Source: Myxococcus virescens
GTDB lineage: Bacteria; Myxococcota; Myxococcia; Myxococcales; Myxococcaceae
Direction: 5' to 3'
Length of the DNA: 64,000 nt
Assembly: GCF_900101905.1 (NCBI RefSeq)
Contig: NZ_FNAJ01000003.1
Location: 186,001-250,000 of the forward strand
Part shown: piece after piece, positions 8,493 through 17,775 of the stretch
How positions within the stretch are numbered: the first letter of the stretch is position 1
Layout of the letters: the number at the start of each line of letters is the position of its first letter
Notes under the pieces: model-generated
Seen by the model: the letters and a program-made list of their open reading frames with translations, nothing else
Database searches by the model: none
What the model was told of the DNA's origin: nothing
Made by a program: the position numbers and the translations under genes

Positions 8493-11400
8493 ATGAAACA
8501 CGTGCGGCTCTCAACCGCGCTCATGCTGCATGGGCTTCTTGCAGCACCCTACGCATTCGCGCAAACCTCCTCCTCGCTGGACGCAAAAGTCCAGGCCCCC
8601 GAACTAAGCGAGCCGCGGCGCGGCTCCCTTGCAGGCCAGCTCGCCAGCATCACGTTTGGTCCTGCCGATGTCAGCCGCGGAGCCTTCAGCCTGCCGGGAC
8701 CCTTTTCATTCCCCACGGAGCGCGGCGCTCCCATGGGGACATTCTTCCCCACCTACGCTGTGGACAATGGACTGTCGGAATGGGGCGCAGGTTGGCAGAA
8801 CGCCCTCTCCTTCACGCGATGGCGCGTGAAAGGCAGCCCCGACTACCTCACCGATGAACTCGCCGGTCCCTGGGGCCGGTTCGTTCCAGGAAACGACGGC
8901 TACTGGTATCCCAGCGGCCTGGATTCGACGATTCGCCTTGAGCATCTCGGGGACACCCTGGTCGCGTACCCCCCCGACGGAAGCCGTTGGAAATTCGGAG
9001 GAGACCATCGGATTGTCACCCCCCGCGGGACCTGGTCTTGGTTCCTCGAGGAGGTCGTCACCGCAACGGGGCGAAAAACCCGCTTCGACTATGAGGCCAA
9101 TGCTTCGGGACGAATGTTCCTCAAGATGGTTTCCTATGGTGGCGTCGGGGATGACTTCCAGCACCGCGTCCTGCTGGAATACGAACCGATTCCCCGTCCT
9201 TTTCGAGACTTTCGCTCAGGCCAGGAATTGACGCTTGACCGGAGGGTGGCCACCGTCATCTCGCAAACGAAGCATGCCGTCACCGGCTCCTTCGAGGAGC
9301 GCTGGCGGCACGAGCCCACCTGGCAGGCGGAGGAACTCGGCCCATCGTTTTATCTTCAATCGGTTGTCCAGCGCTTTGCGTCAGGGCAAACCGCCCCCGC
9401 AGCAACATACACATATCAACTTGCCTCCGAGCGGCTTTCCGCGGCGTCTCTCGAACGCGTACCAAAGCTCGATGCGCTCTTCACGTCCTTTTCATCGGAC
9501 GCGCTCCAGCCTAACCGAGGGACCCTGCTTGATATCAATGAAGACGGTCGAATTGACATCGAGCACCATGCGGGCAACACGCTGCTGGTCCAGGGGGATG
9601 ATGGTTTCATCTACGAGCCGCTCCCCCCACGGCCACCTGACACGGTGTTGGCCTGCCGTGGTCCCCAGTCCTCCTACAACCTGCCTCGAAACCTCGCGCA
9701 GCTTCGGGCTGACGGCGAGTACCAGGTCGTAAGCCTCCAACCGTCGTCCCTGCGGACACAAACGGCGCTCACCGTCTGCAGTCGCCTGGGTCAATTCCTG
9801 GCAAACCAGACGATCCCTGGAGACTGGGAACTCGGAGCCAACGTCAAATTGGTGGACATCAACAAGGATCATCAGCCTGATCTCGTTCGTGTCAGCAGCG
9901 GCGAGTACCGTATTCTTCCGAATATCAGTACCGGGAGTACCTACGCCTTCGGCGCTCCGATTCAGGGAGCGCTCCGTCCCAGCATCTCCCCCAACGCCTC
10001 ATGGCTTCACGACTTCAACGGCGATGGTTTGCCAGACATTGTCTCCCGGTACAGCGGCGGAATCATGGTCTGGTTCGGATTGGGGAATGCCTCCTTTCTG
10101 CAGAATGGCCAAGCGTTCGAAATTCGGACGCTTTCGGGCCTCTCCCTCACGAATCTCTCCGATTTCCAACTCAACTTCATTGACATCAACCGCGATGGGC
10201 TCACGGACATTCTCCTCACCCGGGTCTCCAGCCCAGCGACCGTGCTGGCCGTCAACACTGGGACCCGCTTCCAGGAAGTCCCCGTACCGGCGCTCGCTAG
10301 CGTAGGCATGACCTTCAGTCGCCCCGTCATCGCGGATTTTTCTGGCAGTGGCGACGTCGAGGTTTCCTATACGAGGATGGAACAGTTCGTCACGCGCGCG
10401 TATCGAATTACTCTCGACACGCCGGGTACCGGGCTGATGCGTACCGCCGACGACGGCAAAGGAACGGTGCTGCATTTCGAGTATGCGCAGAGCAACGCCA
10501 CGCCTGGAGCACGGCAGCGCCAGCCGCTGCTCGCCGCGATGGAGGTAGCGTCCTCCGGCCATGATACGGTTCGATTCACCTACAGCCACCTGGAGCCCAC
10601 CCTCCACACACGAGGGAAATTCCTCGTTGGATTCAACAAGGTTACGCGCACAACGAACATACAATCGCATGACATCGAATTCCTCAATGCGGATGACTAT
10701 TCTGGACTGAGGACCAAGGAAGTTCGACAAGACCCGCTCACCGTCGGAGTCCATGCTTTCGCACAGTGGGTTTACGAAGATGCCCCTTTCCGTGGGATCA
10801 ACAGGAAGCGGCTCAAGGAGAACCTGCGTGGCTGGGCGTCCGACACCGCGGGCCAACTCGCATCTGTGGAGAAGACAGAGTACCTGGCTTACGACATGGA
10901 AGTCTGCCCATCCACTGTGAAACAGACGAATGAGCACGGAACACTGCTCGTCGAGAAGTCACGTGCAACAATTTCTGGGTTCGGCCCCGCGCTGCATTGC
11001 GTGGAGGAGACCATCCGCCACACTGGCACCCACGTGGATCCCACGCTCGACTTCCGTCACGAAGTCCAGATCGCACGCAACGCAGTCGGCCTCGCCACGG
11101 ATGTCTACAGCATCACGCCAAGCCAAACCCTGACGTTACAGCACGTCACCTACTCGTCTGACTACATGGTTTCGGGAATCTCCATGCCGGGCCGAGGCAC
11201 CACGCACTTCGCGTACGATCCAGGCACCCGGATCCTTCGACAGATCACGACTCCGGATGGCGTGGTCACCCAAGTGATGCAGCGGCATCCGGTCAGCGAC
11301 ACGATTCTTTCCTTGGAGAAGGACCGCGGAGCGCAGCAATACACGCGTCACTTCCGGTACGATGGGTTGGAGCGTCTCCAGAAGGAATGGGACGACCTCG

Positions 11401-14129
11401 CTGGTTCAGAGATCCAACCGAAGCAGACTTACAGCTATCAGTACGCCACCGGCGTCGCCCCGGCATCCATCTTCATGTCGAGCCTGGTCGATGAACAGGA
11501 CGGAGCGGCACAAGACAGCGTCCTCTACGCCACTGCGGCAGGTGAGAAAGTCACGGAGGCAACACGGATCCCTGAAGGCTGGGTTTTCGACGGGCTGGTC
11601 GAGCGCAAGGCTTCCGTTGCTGAAACCCGAACGTTCATGCGCCCTTCGATGCCAGGCACCGAAAACGTGCTTGCACTGGATTACGCAGCGCTTTTCGCCA
11701 ATGGGCAACCCGTTGACTTCACTCGCAATTCCTCTCATGGCCATGCTGTCGCCACGGCGAGGTCGTTTCATGCGGGCGTTGAGCAGCAGGTCGCAACAGC
11801 TCTTCGTTTGGAGGCGGGCCAGCTTCACCGCACCGCCTGGGAGAACGGTACCCACCGCACGCAAGTGACCCTGGATGCCTCAGAGCGTATCGTCGCTCGC
11901 GAAGACGAGGCCAACGTTCGCCACCAATATCGCTACGATGCCCTGGGGCGCATTCGCCAAGTCGAACTGCCAGATGGCAGCATGCACCAAGCGCACTTCG
12001 ACGATCACGGCCGGGTATCGCTGATGATTCGCGAAGGCGTCGCGAATATTGAATACGCCTACGACATGGTCTCAGGTCTTCCCGTGCTCAAGCGATTCTC
12101 GTCTCCTTCGGGGGTCGTGCAACGACAGGTCACGTTCACGCACGATCCAGTGGGCAGACTTGAAAGCGAGACGCATGCGGACTTCGTTGGCAGCGCTCCG
12201 CTCGTTTATCGTTATTATCATGATGGCACCAGTCCTGAACATCCGACGCTCCGTACCACTTTGGGACTGGTTTCCACGGTTCAGGGCGAGGGCTACACCA
12301 AACGGCTGGAGTATCGCGCAGATGGCAAGGTCTCCAGGCGAATCATTCAACTCGACGGATGGCACACGGTCGAGTGGATGTACTCCTACGCCGCCAATGG
12401 CGCCGTACGCACCGAAACCTTGAAGTTGTGGAGCCCGCAGGGACCTCTTCAATCGAGCAACACCAAGTCCTGGCATTGGAACACCTACGGACAACTCTCG
12501 GAGCTGCACCTGGATGGTCAGCTTTTGGCCCTACTCGACTACAATGAGAATGGGCAGCCAACCACCATCGCATTCTCAGCAGGTGGCAGCGCTTCGTTGG
12601 GTTACGACCCGTTGACGCGAGATGTGATTTCACTCACCCAGGTCGGACTCAACTGGAGCGCCTCCACTTCCCTGAGTCTGAATGCTCGCGGGCTCATGAG
12701 TCATGAGTCGTTCTCCATCGGCGGCACTCACCTTCAACGTCAGTACGGCCACTCTCCACAAGGCTTCCTCGTCAGCGCCGTCGATTCACAGCACGCCTAT
12801 CAATACGGCTTCGATGATTCCGGGTTGCCCACCTTCATTGAAGAGCAAGGAGCGCGGAGGAATTTTTCGCGCCAGGGCAACACCCTCACCGTCGGCGGCA
12901 TCTCTCACGTATTCGACGCCATGGGGCGCATCGTATCCAAGGGAGATTTGTCGCTCGCCTACGGGCCCAACGGCCAGGTTGCCACCGCGACGAGCCCTCA
13001 AGGACAGTGGGCCTATCTCTACGACGAGACTGGCCAGCGCCTCCTCAAGCTTGAAGCAGGGAATCCCATTGCAGGCTACCTCGACGGGGGCGTCTACCTG
13101 GATGCCACCGGCCTCACCGAGCCCTTCCGCTACGGCGGTCAGCTCGCGGGACTGATCAAGAATGGTCAGTTCCAGATGGTAGCAACCGACCTGCGGGGCT
13201 CCATCGTGGCTGACACCGATGGGACGACACGCTGGGTATCTCCATTTGGAAACCGAAGCACCCATCCCGACATTGCCGCAGCACTCGACTATACGCAGAA
13301 CGGCTACGATGCTGATTTGGGAGTCATTCGAATGGGGATGCGCGACTACGACCCCACGCTCAACCTGTTCCTCACACCCGACCCGCTCTATCTCGAAGAT
13401 CTGGAGAGGTGCAGCGATAAACCGGTCGAATGCAACCTCTATGGCTACGCTCGCAACGCGCCACTCAACCTCGTCGATCCCTCAGGGCTCGACACCGTGG
13501 TGCTCCACGGTGGTGGTCCAGGAAGAGCCTCTGGCGTGACGTTGTTGGCAAACACCATGAGGGCCCTCCTGCCGGACGTACGGACTGTTGTCCCCGATAG
13601 GATCCATGGAAATGGCTATATGGAGAAGGACCCAACACGCGCGATAGCCTTCGCCACCAACCACGTCCATGTGGATCAAGCCCAGAAGAACCTCGTGGGG
13701 TTCAGCCTGGGAGGAGACGCCGCCATCTTCGCGGCGGCCGCCGCTGGGCCAGAAGGCGCCCAAGGCGTCAAGTGGAACAACGTCGTCGTGTACGGGGCAC
13801 GCGTCGACCGGATCATGGACAAACTTGAGGCCGCCGCGAAGAACTCGGAGCACCTCGTCATCGTCAACCTCATCGGTGACAAGTACCCGCTGGCTGCTGG
13901 TGGAAACAACAATTTCGGAGACCGACGGGCCGAGTCGCTCGCCGACCAAATTATCCAGAAATACGGCTCGTTGGAGGAATTCTCCAAGAAGTTCCCAAAC
14001 GTCACGCTCGGCAGCGCTGTCGGCAGTCATCATGGAGCAGGCGACAGAGGCTCATCCGTGAGTTCGGTGGTAACCGCGTTTGGAGCGTCACGCGAACTGA
14101 CCGGCAAACACACGATGACGCTCCCCTAA
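8493..14129 (+). CDS. Secreted SpvB/FG-GAP/RHS protein with C-terminal alpha/beta-hydrolase domain
   Basis: This 1878-residue protein combines the parts of Tc toxin subunits B and C. A Sec signal peptide ends AFA-QT near residue 27. An SpvB-like N-terminal domain follows, then FG-GAP/VCBS calcium-type repeats (LLDINEDGRIDI near 345, LVDINKDHQPDL near 452, FNGDGLPDIV near 505, FIDINRDGLTDI near 561). A Tc-type middle domain leads into YD/RHS repeats such as YRYDALGRI near 1145. The RHS core (MRDYDPTLNLFLTPDP, then NLYGYARN and DPSGL) ends at about residue 1665. The 213-residue tip has the oxyanion-type HGGGPG, nucleophile elbow GFSLGG with Ser1738, a candidate Asp1796 in IGDKYP and His1846/1847 in GSHHG. 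This predicts a serine esterase or lipase carried inside an RHS shell. I chose ATG 8493 over the in-frame 8406 start because it begins the signal peptide and has a GAGG site. Confidence 0.88.
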   Translation: MKHVRLSTALMLHGLLAAPYAFAQTSSSLDAKVQAPELSEPRRGSLAGQLASITFGPADVSRGAFSLPGPFSFPTERGAPMGTFFPTYAVDNGLSEWGAGWQNALSFTRWRVKGSPDYLTDELAGPWGRFVPGNDGYWYPSGLDSTIRLEHLGDTLVAYPPDGSRWKFGGDHRIVTPRGTWSWFLEEVVTATGRKTRFDYEANASGRMFLKMVSYGGVGDDFQHRVLLEYEPIPRPFRDFRSGQELTLDRRVATVISQTKHAVTGSFEERWRHEPTWQAEELGPSFYLQSVVQRFASGQTAPAATYTYQLASERLSAASLERVPKLDALFTSFSSDALQPNRGTLLDINEDGRIDIEHHAGNTLLVQGDDGFIYEPLPPRPPDTVLACRGPQSSYNLPRNLAQLRADGEYQVVSLQPSSLRTQTALTVCSRLGQFLANQTIPGDWELGANVKLVDINKDHQPDLVRVSSGEYRILPNISTGSTYAFGAPIQGALRPSISPNASWLHDFNGDGLPDIVSRYSGGIMVWFGLGNASFLQNGQAFEIRTLSGLSLTNLSDFQLNFIDINRDGLTDILLTRVSSPATVLAVNTGTRFQEVPVPALASVGMTFSRPVIADFSGSGDVEVSYTRMEQFVTRAYRITLDTPGTGLMRTADDGKGTVLHFEYAQSNATPGARQRQPLLAAMEVASSGHDTVRFTYSHLEPTLHTRGKFLVGFNKVTRTTNIQSHDIEFLNADDYSGLRTKEVRQDPLTVGVHAFAQWVYEDAPFRGINRKRLKENLRGWASDTAGQLASVEKTEYLAYDMEVCPSTVKQTNEHGTLLVEKSRATISGFGPALHCVEETIRHTGTHVDPTLDFRHEVQIARNAVGLATDVYSITPSQTLTLQHVTYSSDYMVSGISMPGRGTTHFAYDPGTRILRQITTPDGVVTQVMQRHPVSDTILSLEKDRGAQQYTRHFRYDGLERLQKEWDDLAGSEIQPKQTYSYQYATGVAPASIFMSSLVDEQDGAAQDSVLYATAAGEKVTEATRIPEGWVFDGLVERKASVAETRTFMRPSMPGTENVLALDYAALFANGQPVDFTRNSSHGHAVATARSFHAGVEQQVATALRLEAGQLHRTAWENGTHRTQVTLDASERIVAREDEANVRHQYRYDALGRIRQVELPDGSMHQAHFDDHGRVSLMIREGVANIEYAYDMVSGLPVLKRFSSPSGVVQRQVTFTHDPVGRLESETHADFVGSAPLVYRYYHDGTSPEHPTLRTTLGLVSTVQGEGYTKRLEYRADGKVSRRIIQLDGWHTVEWMYSYAANGAVRTETLKLWSPQGPLQSSNTKSWHWNTYGQLSELHLDGQLLALLDYNENGQPTTIAFSAGGSASLGYDPLTRDVISLTQVGLNWSASTSLSLNARGLMSHESFSIGGTHLQRQYGHSPQGFLVSAVDSQHAYQYGFDDSGLPTFIEEQGARRNFSRQGNTLTVGGISHVFDAMGRIVSKGDLSLAYGPNGQVATATSPQGQWAYLYDETGQRLLKLEAGNPIAGYLDGGVYLDATGLTEPFRYGGQLAGLIKNGQFQMVATDLRGSIVADTDGTTRWVSPFGNRSTHPDIAAALDYTQNGYDADLGVIRMGMRDYDPTLNLFLTPDPLYLEDLERCSDKPVECNLYGYARNAPLNLVDPSGLDTVVLHGGGPGRASGVTLLANTMRALLPDVRTVVPDRIHGNGYMEKDPTRAIAFATNHVHVDQAQKNLVGFSLGGDAAIFAAAAAGPEGAQGVKWNNVVVYGARVDRIMDKLEAAAKNSEHLVIVNLIGDKYPLAAGGNNNFGDRRAESLADQIIQKYGSLEEFSKKFPNVTLGSAVGSHHGAGDRGSSVSSVVTAFGASRELTGKHTMTLP

Positions 14130-14140
14130 AGGAAGGCGCC

Positions 14141-14557
14141 TTGACGAGAGAGACACCCCATTCTCCGCGTGCCCAGGTGCGTGGGGCCCAGCTTCGTGCC
14201 ATTCGATGGGCCGGCGCCGCCGCCTCCGCGGCAAGCGCACTGATCTATCTCATCACCTTGCTCCATGCGCTACACGGCGCAGGGGAAGGCTCCTTGCTGG
14301 AGCGAGCACGGATGTTCACGGATGAGGTTTCCGTCCCCATCAACCACTGGACGCTGGGGCTCAACCTTCCCGCATTCCACGCGTCAATGATCTCGCTATG
14401 GCTCATTGAGGACCGGGCGTCACTCGCCGCAGTCTTGGTGCCTCAACTCACGTTTGTGGCGGTGTCGTCGCTCCAGATGGCGCTCATCGCCATGGGCCTC
14501 GCCTGGCTCGTGCAGCGCGGACGCTCAGCCCTCCGCCAGCACAGGGCGAACGACTGA
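14141..14557 (+). CDS. Small membrane protein, candidate immunity protein for the RHS toxin tip
   Basis: A 138-residue protein beginning at TTG 14141, with GGAAGG just ahead and only 11 bases after the RHS stop. Hydrophobic segments lie at about residues 22-45, 68-84 and 90-122, the last long enough to cross the membrane. I do not recognise a family. Position and coupling to the RHS gene are what one sees for immunity genes of polymorphic toxins, and membrane location would suit protection against a phospholipase-type effector. That role is inferred purely from context. The alternative is an unrelated small membrane protein. The gene ends just before a perfect hairpin that closes the island transcript. 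Confidence 0.6.
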   Translation: MTRETPHSPRAQVRGAQLRAIRWAGAAASAASALIYLITLLHALHGAGEGSLLERARMFTDEVSVPINHWTLGLNLPAFHASMISLWLIEDRASLAAVLVPQLTFVAVSSLQMALIAMGLAWLVQRGRSALRQHRAND

Positions 14558-14564
14558 GCCGCAG

Positions 14565-14594
14565 GAGGCTCCCGGCATCAGCGCCGGGAGCCTC
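14565..14594. terminator. Bidirectional hairpin between convergent genes
   Basis: A perfect 12-base stem (GAGGCTCCCGGC, loop ATCAGC, GCCGGGAGCCTC) fills the gap between the island's last gene and the convergent gene ending at 14593. There is no long U-tract on either side, but position and strength fit a terminator for both directions. Confidence 0.65.
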
Positions 14595-16158
14595 AGGCCG
14601 CGGACTTCCACCCCGAACGGCTGGGCGGCATTCCGGGGCCGGGCTCCGTGAAGCGCTGCATGCGCTGGATGCCATTGCGGTCCAGCACCAGCCGCACGAA
14701 CTGGACGGAGTCCTGGCTGCGGTCCTTCTCTTCCTCCACCACCGTGAAGCGGAACACCATGTCCACCGGGTAGCGCTTGGTGCCGCGGATGTGGCCCACG
14801 GACAGGTCCGCCAGGTCCACGTATTCCAACGCCAGCTCCGGCTCGTCCATGTCGCGCAGGAAGCGCTCCACGTTGAGGCGGAGGATGTCCGTCACGCCTG
14901 TCAGGCCGCGCTGCGTGCGCGGCAGGTGCCGTGCATCCAGGACAATCTGCTTCTGGTAGCGGATGACCGTCTCCGACAGCTCGCCCTGCGTCGCGGTGAG
15001 GAAGTCATCCCGCTGGCGCAGCGCCGCCACCGTGTCCGGAACCTTCAGCGAGGGCCCGTAGTCCACCCGCTCCTCACACGCGCCAATGACGCGCCCGGTG
15101 ACGGGGTCCACCAGGTCCGTGGTCCGGTCCGCCAGGTGCATGGCCGCCACCCGGCTGAGCATCCGGCGCAGGCCCTCCTTGATGCGGTCCTTCACCATGT
15201 ACCCCACCACGAGGATGAGGAAGAAGTTGAGGCTGGCTTGCGCGTAGCGCTCTTGCGCCCAGAAGGCCACCGCGGTGGCGACCGTCATCGCGATGCCCGC
15301 GGCCAGCGCGAAGAGCATCTCCTCCCAGCCCTGCCGCTTCTGCCGCCGCTTCGACGACAGGAACAGCACGTTCATGCAGAACTTCTTCAGGAAGCCCAGC
15401 CGAAGAATGTACTCCTCGTTGTCCCCCGTGGGACTGAGCACGCTGCGCAGCCGGTGCTCCTTGCGGTACGCCTCCTCCCGCAGCACCGCCTCCATCAGCC
15501 CCTTGCGCAGCCCATGCCACGGCTCGCCGCGGGGCAGCGACTTCATGTCCGCCACCGAGCGCCGGAAGCCGCCTTCCACCAGCAGGCTGACGTATTCGTC
15601 CACCAGCCGCAGCGACGCCCGCGAGCGCTCCTGCAGGTGCAGCTCCCCCACTGCGCGCAGCCACACGCGGAAGCGCGCCAGCACCTGCGTCACACCCGCC
15701 TGCATGGCCAGGATCTCGGACTCCAGCACCGCGCACGCGTCCGTGGTCAGCGCCGCGGGGCCCTCGCACCGCGACTCCACCCCAGTGGCGAAGCGGCGCA
15801 GCGCACCGCGCAGCACGCAGGAGAGGAGCTTGGCCTGGTACACGACGTCCTTCTCGGACCCCATCCCCGTGCGCAGCCACGCCTCCAGGCGCACCAGCGG
15901 CGAGGTGTCCGAGTTCAGCAGCTCGTTCACCGCCATCACCGGCGTCTTGAAGCGCACGTAGTTGTGGATGTCCGCGTAGAAGTCCGCCCGCGGGTACGTC
16001 TCCGCGTCGATGTTCAGGCTCCCCGGCAGGAAGAGATACGCCTCGACGAGGTAGCGCGTCTCATCCGCCCCGGAGGGCTGATACTCGAGCTTGATCTCAA
16101 ACTGCTTCCGGTCGTGGACCTCGAAGCGGCTCTGCAGGGGTGCGGGTGACTGGGACAC
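14593..16158 (-). CDS. Membrane protein of unknown function
   Basis: A 521-residue protein I do not recognise. The first 260 residues look soluble and mostly helical; the opening third contains NELLNSDTSPLVRLEAWLR. Near residue 285 two close hydrophobic segments (around LFALAAGIAMTVATAVAFW and FFLILVVGYMV) form a hairpin in the membrane, so both ends should face the same side. The C-terminal third contains RGTKRYPVDMVFRFTVVEEE, which looks like a beta-rich domain. No signal peptide is visible. It stands alone: convergent with the island on one side and separated by a hairpin from the transporter on the other. Codon use is normal for the host, so it is probably a core gene. Function unknown. 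Confidence 0.8.
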   Translation of the reverse strand: MSQSPAPLQSRFEVHDRKQFEIKLEYQPSGADETRYLVEAYLFLPGSLNIDAETYPRADFYADIHNYVRFKTPVMAVNELLNSDTSPLVRLEAWLRTGMGSEKDVVYQAKLLSCVLRGALRRFATGVESRCEGPAALTTDACAVLESEILAMQAGVTQVLARFRVWLRAVGELHLQERSRASLRLVDEYVSLLVEGGFRRSVADMKSLPRGEPWHGLRKGLMEAVLREEAYRKEHRLRSVLSPTGDNEEYILRLGFLKKFCMNVLFLSSKRRQKRQGWEEMLFALAAGIAMTVATAVAFWAQERYAQASLNFFLILVVGYMVKDRIKEGLRRMLSRVAAMHLADRTTDLVDPVTGRVIGACEERVDYGPSLKVPDTVAALRQRDDFLTATQGELSETVIRYQKQIVLDARHLPRTQRGLTGVTDILRLNVERFLRDMDEPELALEYVDLADLSVGHIRGTKRYPVDMVFRFTVVEEEKDRSQDSVQFVRLVLDRNGIQRMQRFTEPGPGMPPSRSGWKSAA

Positions 16159-16197
16159 GTCTGGAGTCTACGCTACATCCCTGTCACGCGGGAGTGA

Positions 16198-16221
16198 CCC
16201 CAACGTCACACATCGTTGGGG
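16198..16221 (-). terminator. Hairpin after the transporter gene
   Basis: An 8-base perfect stem (CCCCAACG, 8-base loop, CGTTGGGG) lies 11 bases past the transporter stop and before the start of the next minus-strand gene. No clear U-tract. Confidence 0.45.
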
Positions 16222-16232
16222 CCACACGGATA

Positions 16233-17696
16233 TCACCCGCCAGTACCGGTCCGATTCGCTGGCGCCGCCGGAGGCACCGGCAGCGTGGCCGGCACGGGCG
16301 CGGACTTCGGCTGGGGCCGGGCGTTCCACACCTGGGTGGCCAGCAGCAGTCCGAGGAAGGACAGCGGCAGCATGGCGTAGGGCCAGTTGCCCCAGTTCGC
16401 GGCGGTCTTCGCCTCGTCACCCATCGGCAGGATGGAACCCAGCAGGATGGACTGCAGCGCGGTGCCCGCGTACACGGCGCCGTCGATGATGCCAACCGCG
16501 AGGCCGGCGTTCTTCTTCCCGCCGAAGTCCATGCTGGCCGTGCCGGACAGCATGCCGTGCACGCCGATGACACACAGGGACATGAAGATGACCGTCCAGC
16601 CCAGGGCCACGCTCTCCAGGACGAACACGGAGATGACGGCGCCCACCGACATTCCGGCATAGAGCACGGCGGACACGGGGCCGCGGCGCGAGTCGAAGAC
16701 GCGGTCGCTGATGACGCCGGCGAACATGCCGCCGGTGATGCCCGCCACGCACAGCAGCATGCCCCAGTTGGCGGCGACGAACGTCTCGCCGATTCCCGTG
16801 GCCTTCGCGAACTTGGGGTACCACTGCATGATGGCGTTGCGCATGAAGCCGCTGCAGAACTCGATGCAGAGGATGATGATGATGGCGCGGTTGGTCAGCA
16901 TGCGCTTCAGCACGCCCGCCACCCCCAACTGCGGCCCCGTCTCGCCGGAGGACGCGTCCGCGGTGTCGAAGTCCGGATGGCCCGCGTGGCTGGGCGTGTC
17001 GCGGATGACGAAGTAGTCCACCACCAGGAACACGGCGAGGATGGCCGCGGGCACGAAGAACGCCCAGTACGTGGGCGCCGCCTTCACGATGAGCCGGCTC
17101 CAGTCATAGGCGAAGTAGATGCCCAGCGAGATGAGGATGCCGAACACGCCGCCCAGCAGGCCGCGCTCACGCACGTGGAACCAGGCCGCGTTCACCTTGA
17201 CGATGGAGACCGCGCCGAAGCTCTGGAAGTACATGTTGACGGCGTAGAGGAACGACAGCGTCGCCACCAGGCCGCCCGGCGGCGCCCAGTTGTGCGTCAG
17301 CACCGCGTACACCACGCCGCCCATGGCCACGTTCGCCACCGCCGAACCCGCGGCCGCCATCAGGATGGTCTTCCGGCCACCCAGCCTGTCCGTCAGCGGG
17401 CCATTGAGGAGGAAGGCCACGCCGTAGACGGCGGTGCCCCACGCGAAGATGGTGCCGAAGTCCGCGTTGGAGGTGCGGTCCCCCATGGCGCTGGTGGCCA
17501 CGTTGAGGTTGTAGCGCCCCATGTAGAGGAACGCGTACGTCATGCCCAACGGGAACCAGTTGAAGAACCGGCGGCGCTTGAATGCCTCCGAGTGTCCCAG
17601 CTCCACCTTGGGCAGGCGCGCGAGGACGAGGCCGATGGCCCCCAGGAGGATGAGGATGGGCAGGAACTGGGCCAGCCAGGGGGGCAGCGACGACAT
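16233..17696 (-). CDS. MFS transporter, organophosphate:phosphate antiporter (OPA)-like
   Basis: A 487-residue integral membrane protein with about twelve hydrophobic segments. The segment YMGRYNLNVA near residue 60 and the loop LTDRLGGRK are typical of the OPA branch of the major facilitator superfamily, to which GlpT and UhpT belong. Family members exchange a phosphorylated organic compound for inorganic phosphate across the inner membrane; the substrate here cannot be read from sequence. A Pro/Ala-rich tail follows the last membrane segment. The ATG at 17696 begins directly with a hydrophobic helix. The Nudix gene lies 79 bases upstream on the same strand, so co-transcription is possible though the functions are not obviously linked. 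Confidence 0.85.
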   Translation of the reverse strand: MSSLPPWLAQFLPILILLGAIGLVLARLPKVELGHSEAFKRRRFFNWFPLGMTYAFLYMGRYNLNVATSAMGDRTSNADFGTIFAWGTAVYGVAFLLNGPLTDRLGGRKTILMAAAGSAVANVAMGGVVYAVLTHNWAPPGGLVATLSFLYAVNMYFQSFGAVSIVKVNAAWFHVRERGLLGGVFGILISLGIYFAYDWSRLIVKAAPTYWAFFVPAAILAVFLVVDYFVIRDTPSHAGHPDFDTADASSGETGPQLGVAGVLKRMLTNRAIIIILCIEFCSGFMRNAIMQWYPKFAKATGIGETFVAANWGMLLCVAGITGGMFAGVISDRVFDSRRGPVSAVLYAGMSVGAVISVFVLESVALGWTVIFMSLCVIGVHGMLSGTASMDFGGKKNAGLAVGIIDGAVYAGTALQSILLGSILPMGDEAKTAANWGNWPYAMLPLSFLGLLLATQVWNARPQPKSAPVPATLPVPPAAPANRTGTGG

Positions 17697-17775
17697 GCAG
17701 CGACCTCTGCGGTGGATTGCGGAACGCCGCGCACCCTACCCCGGCACGCGGCCGTGCGAAAACAATGCACGCCCT

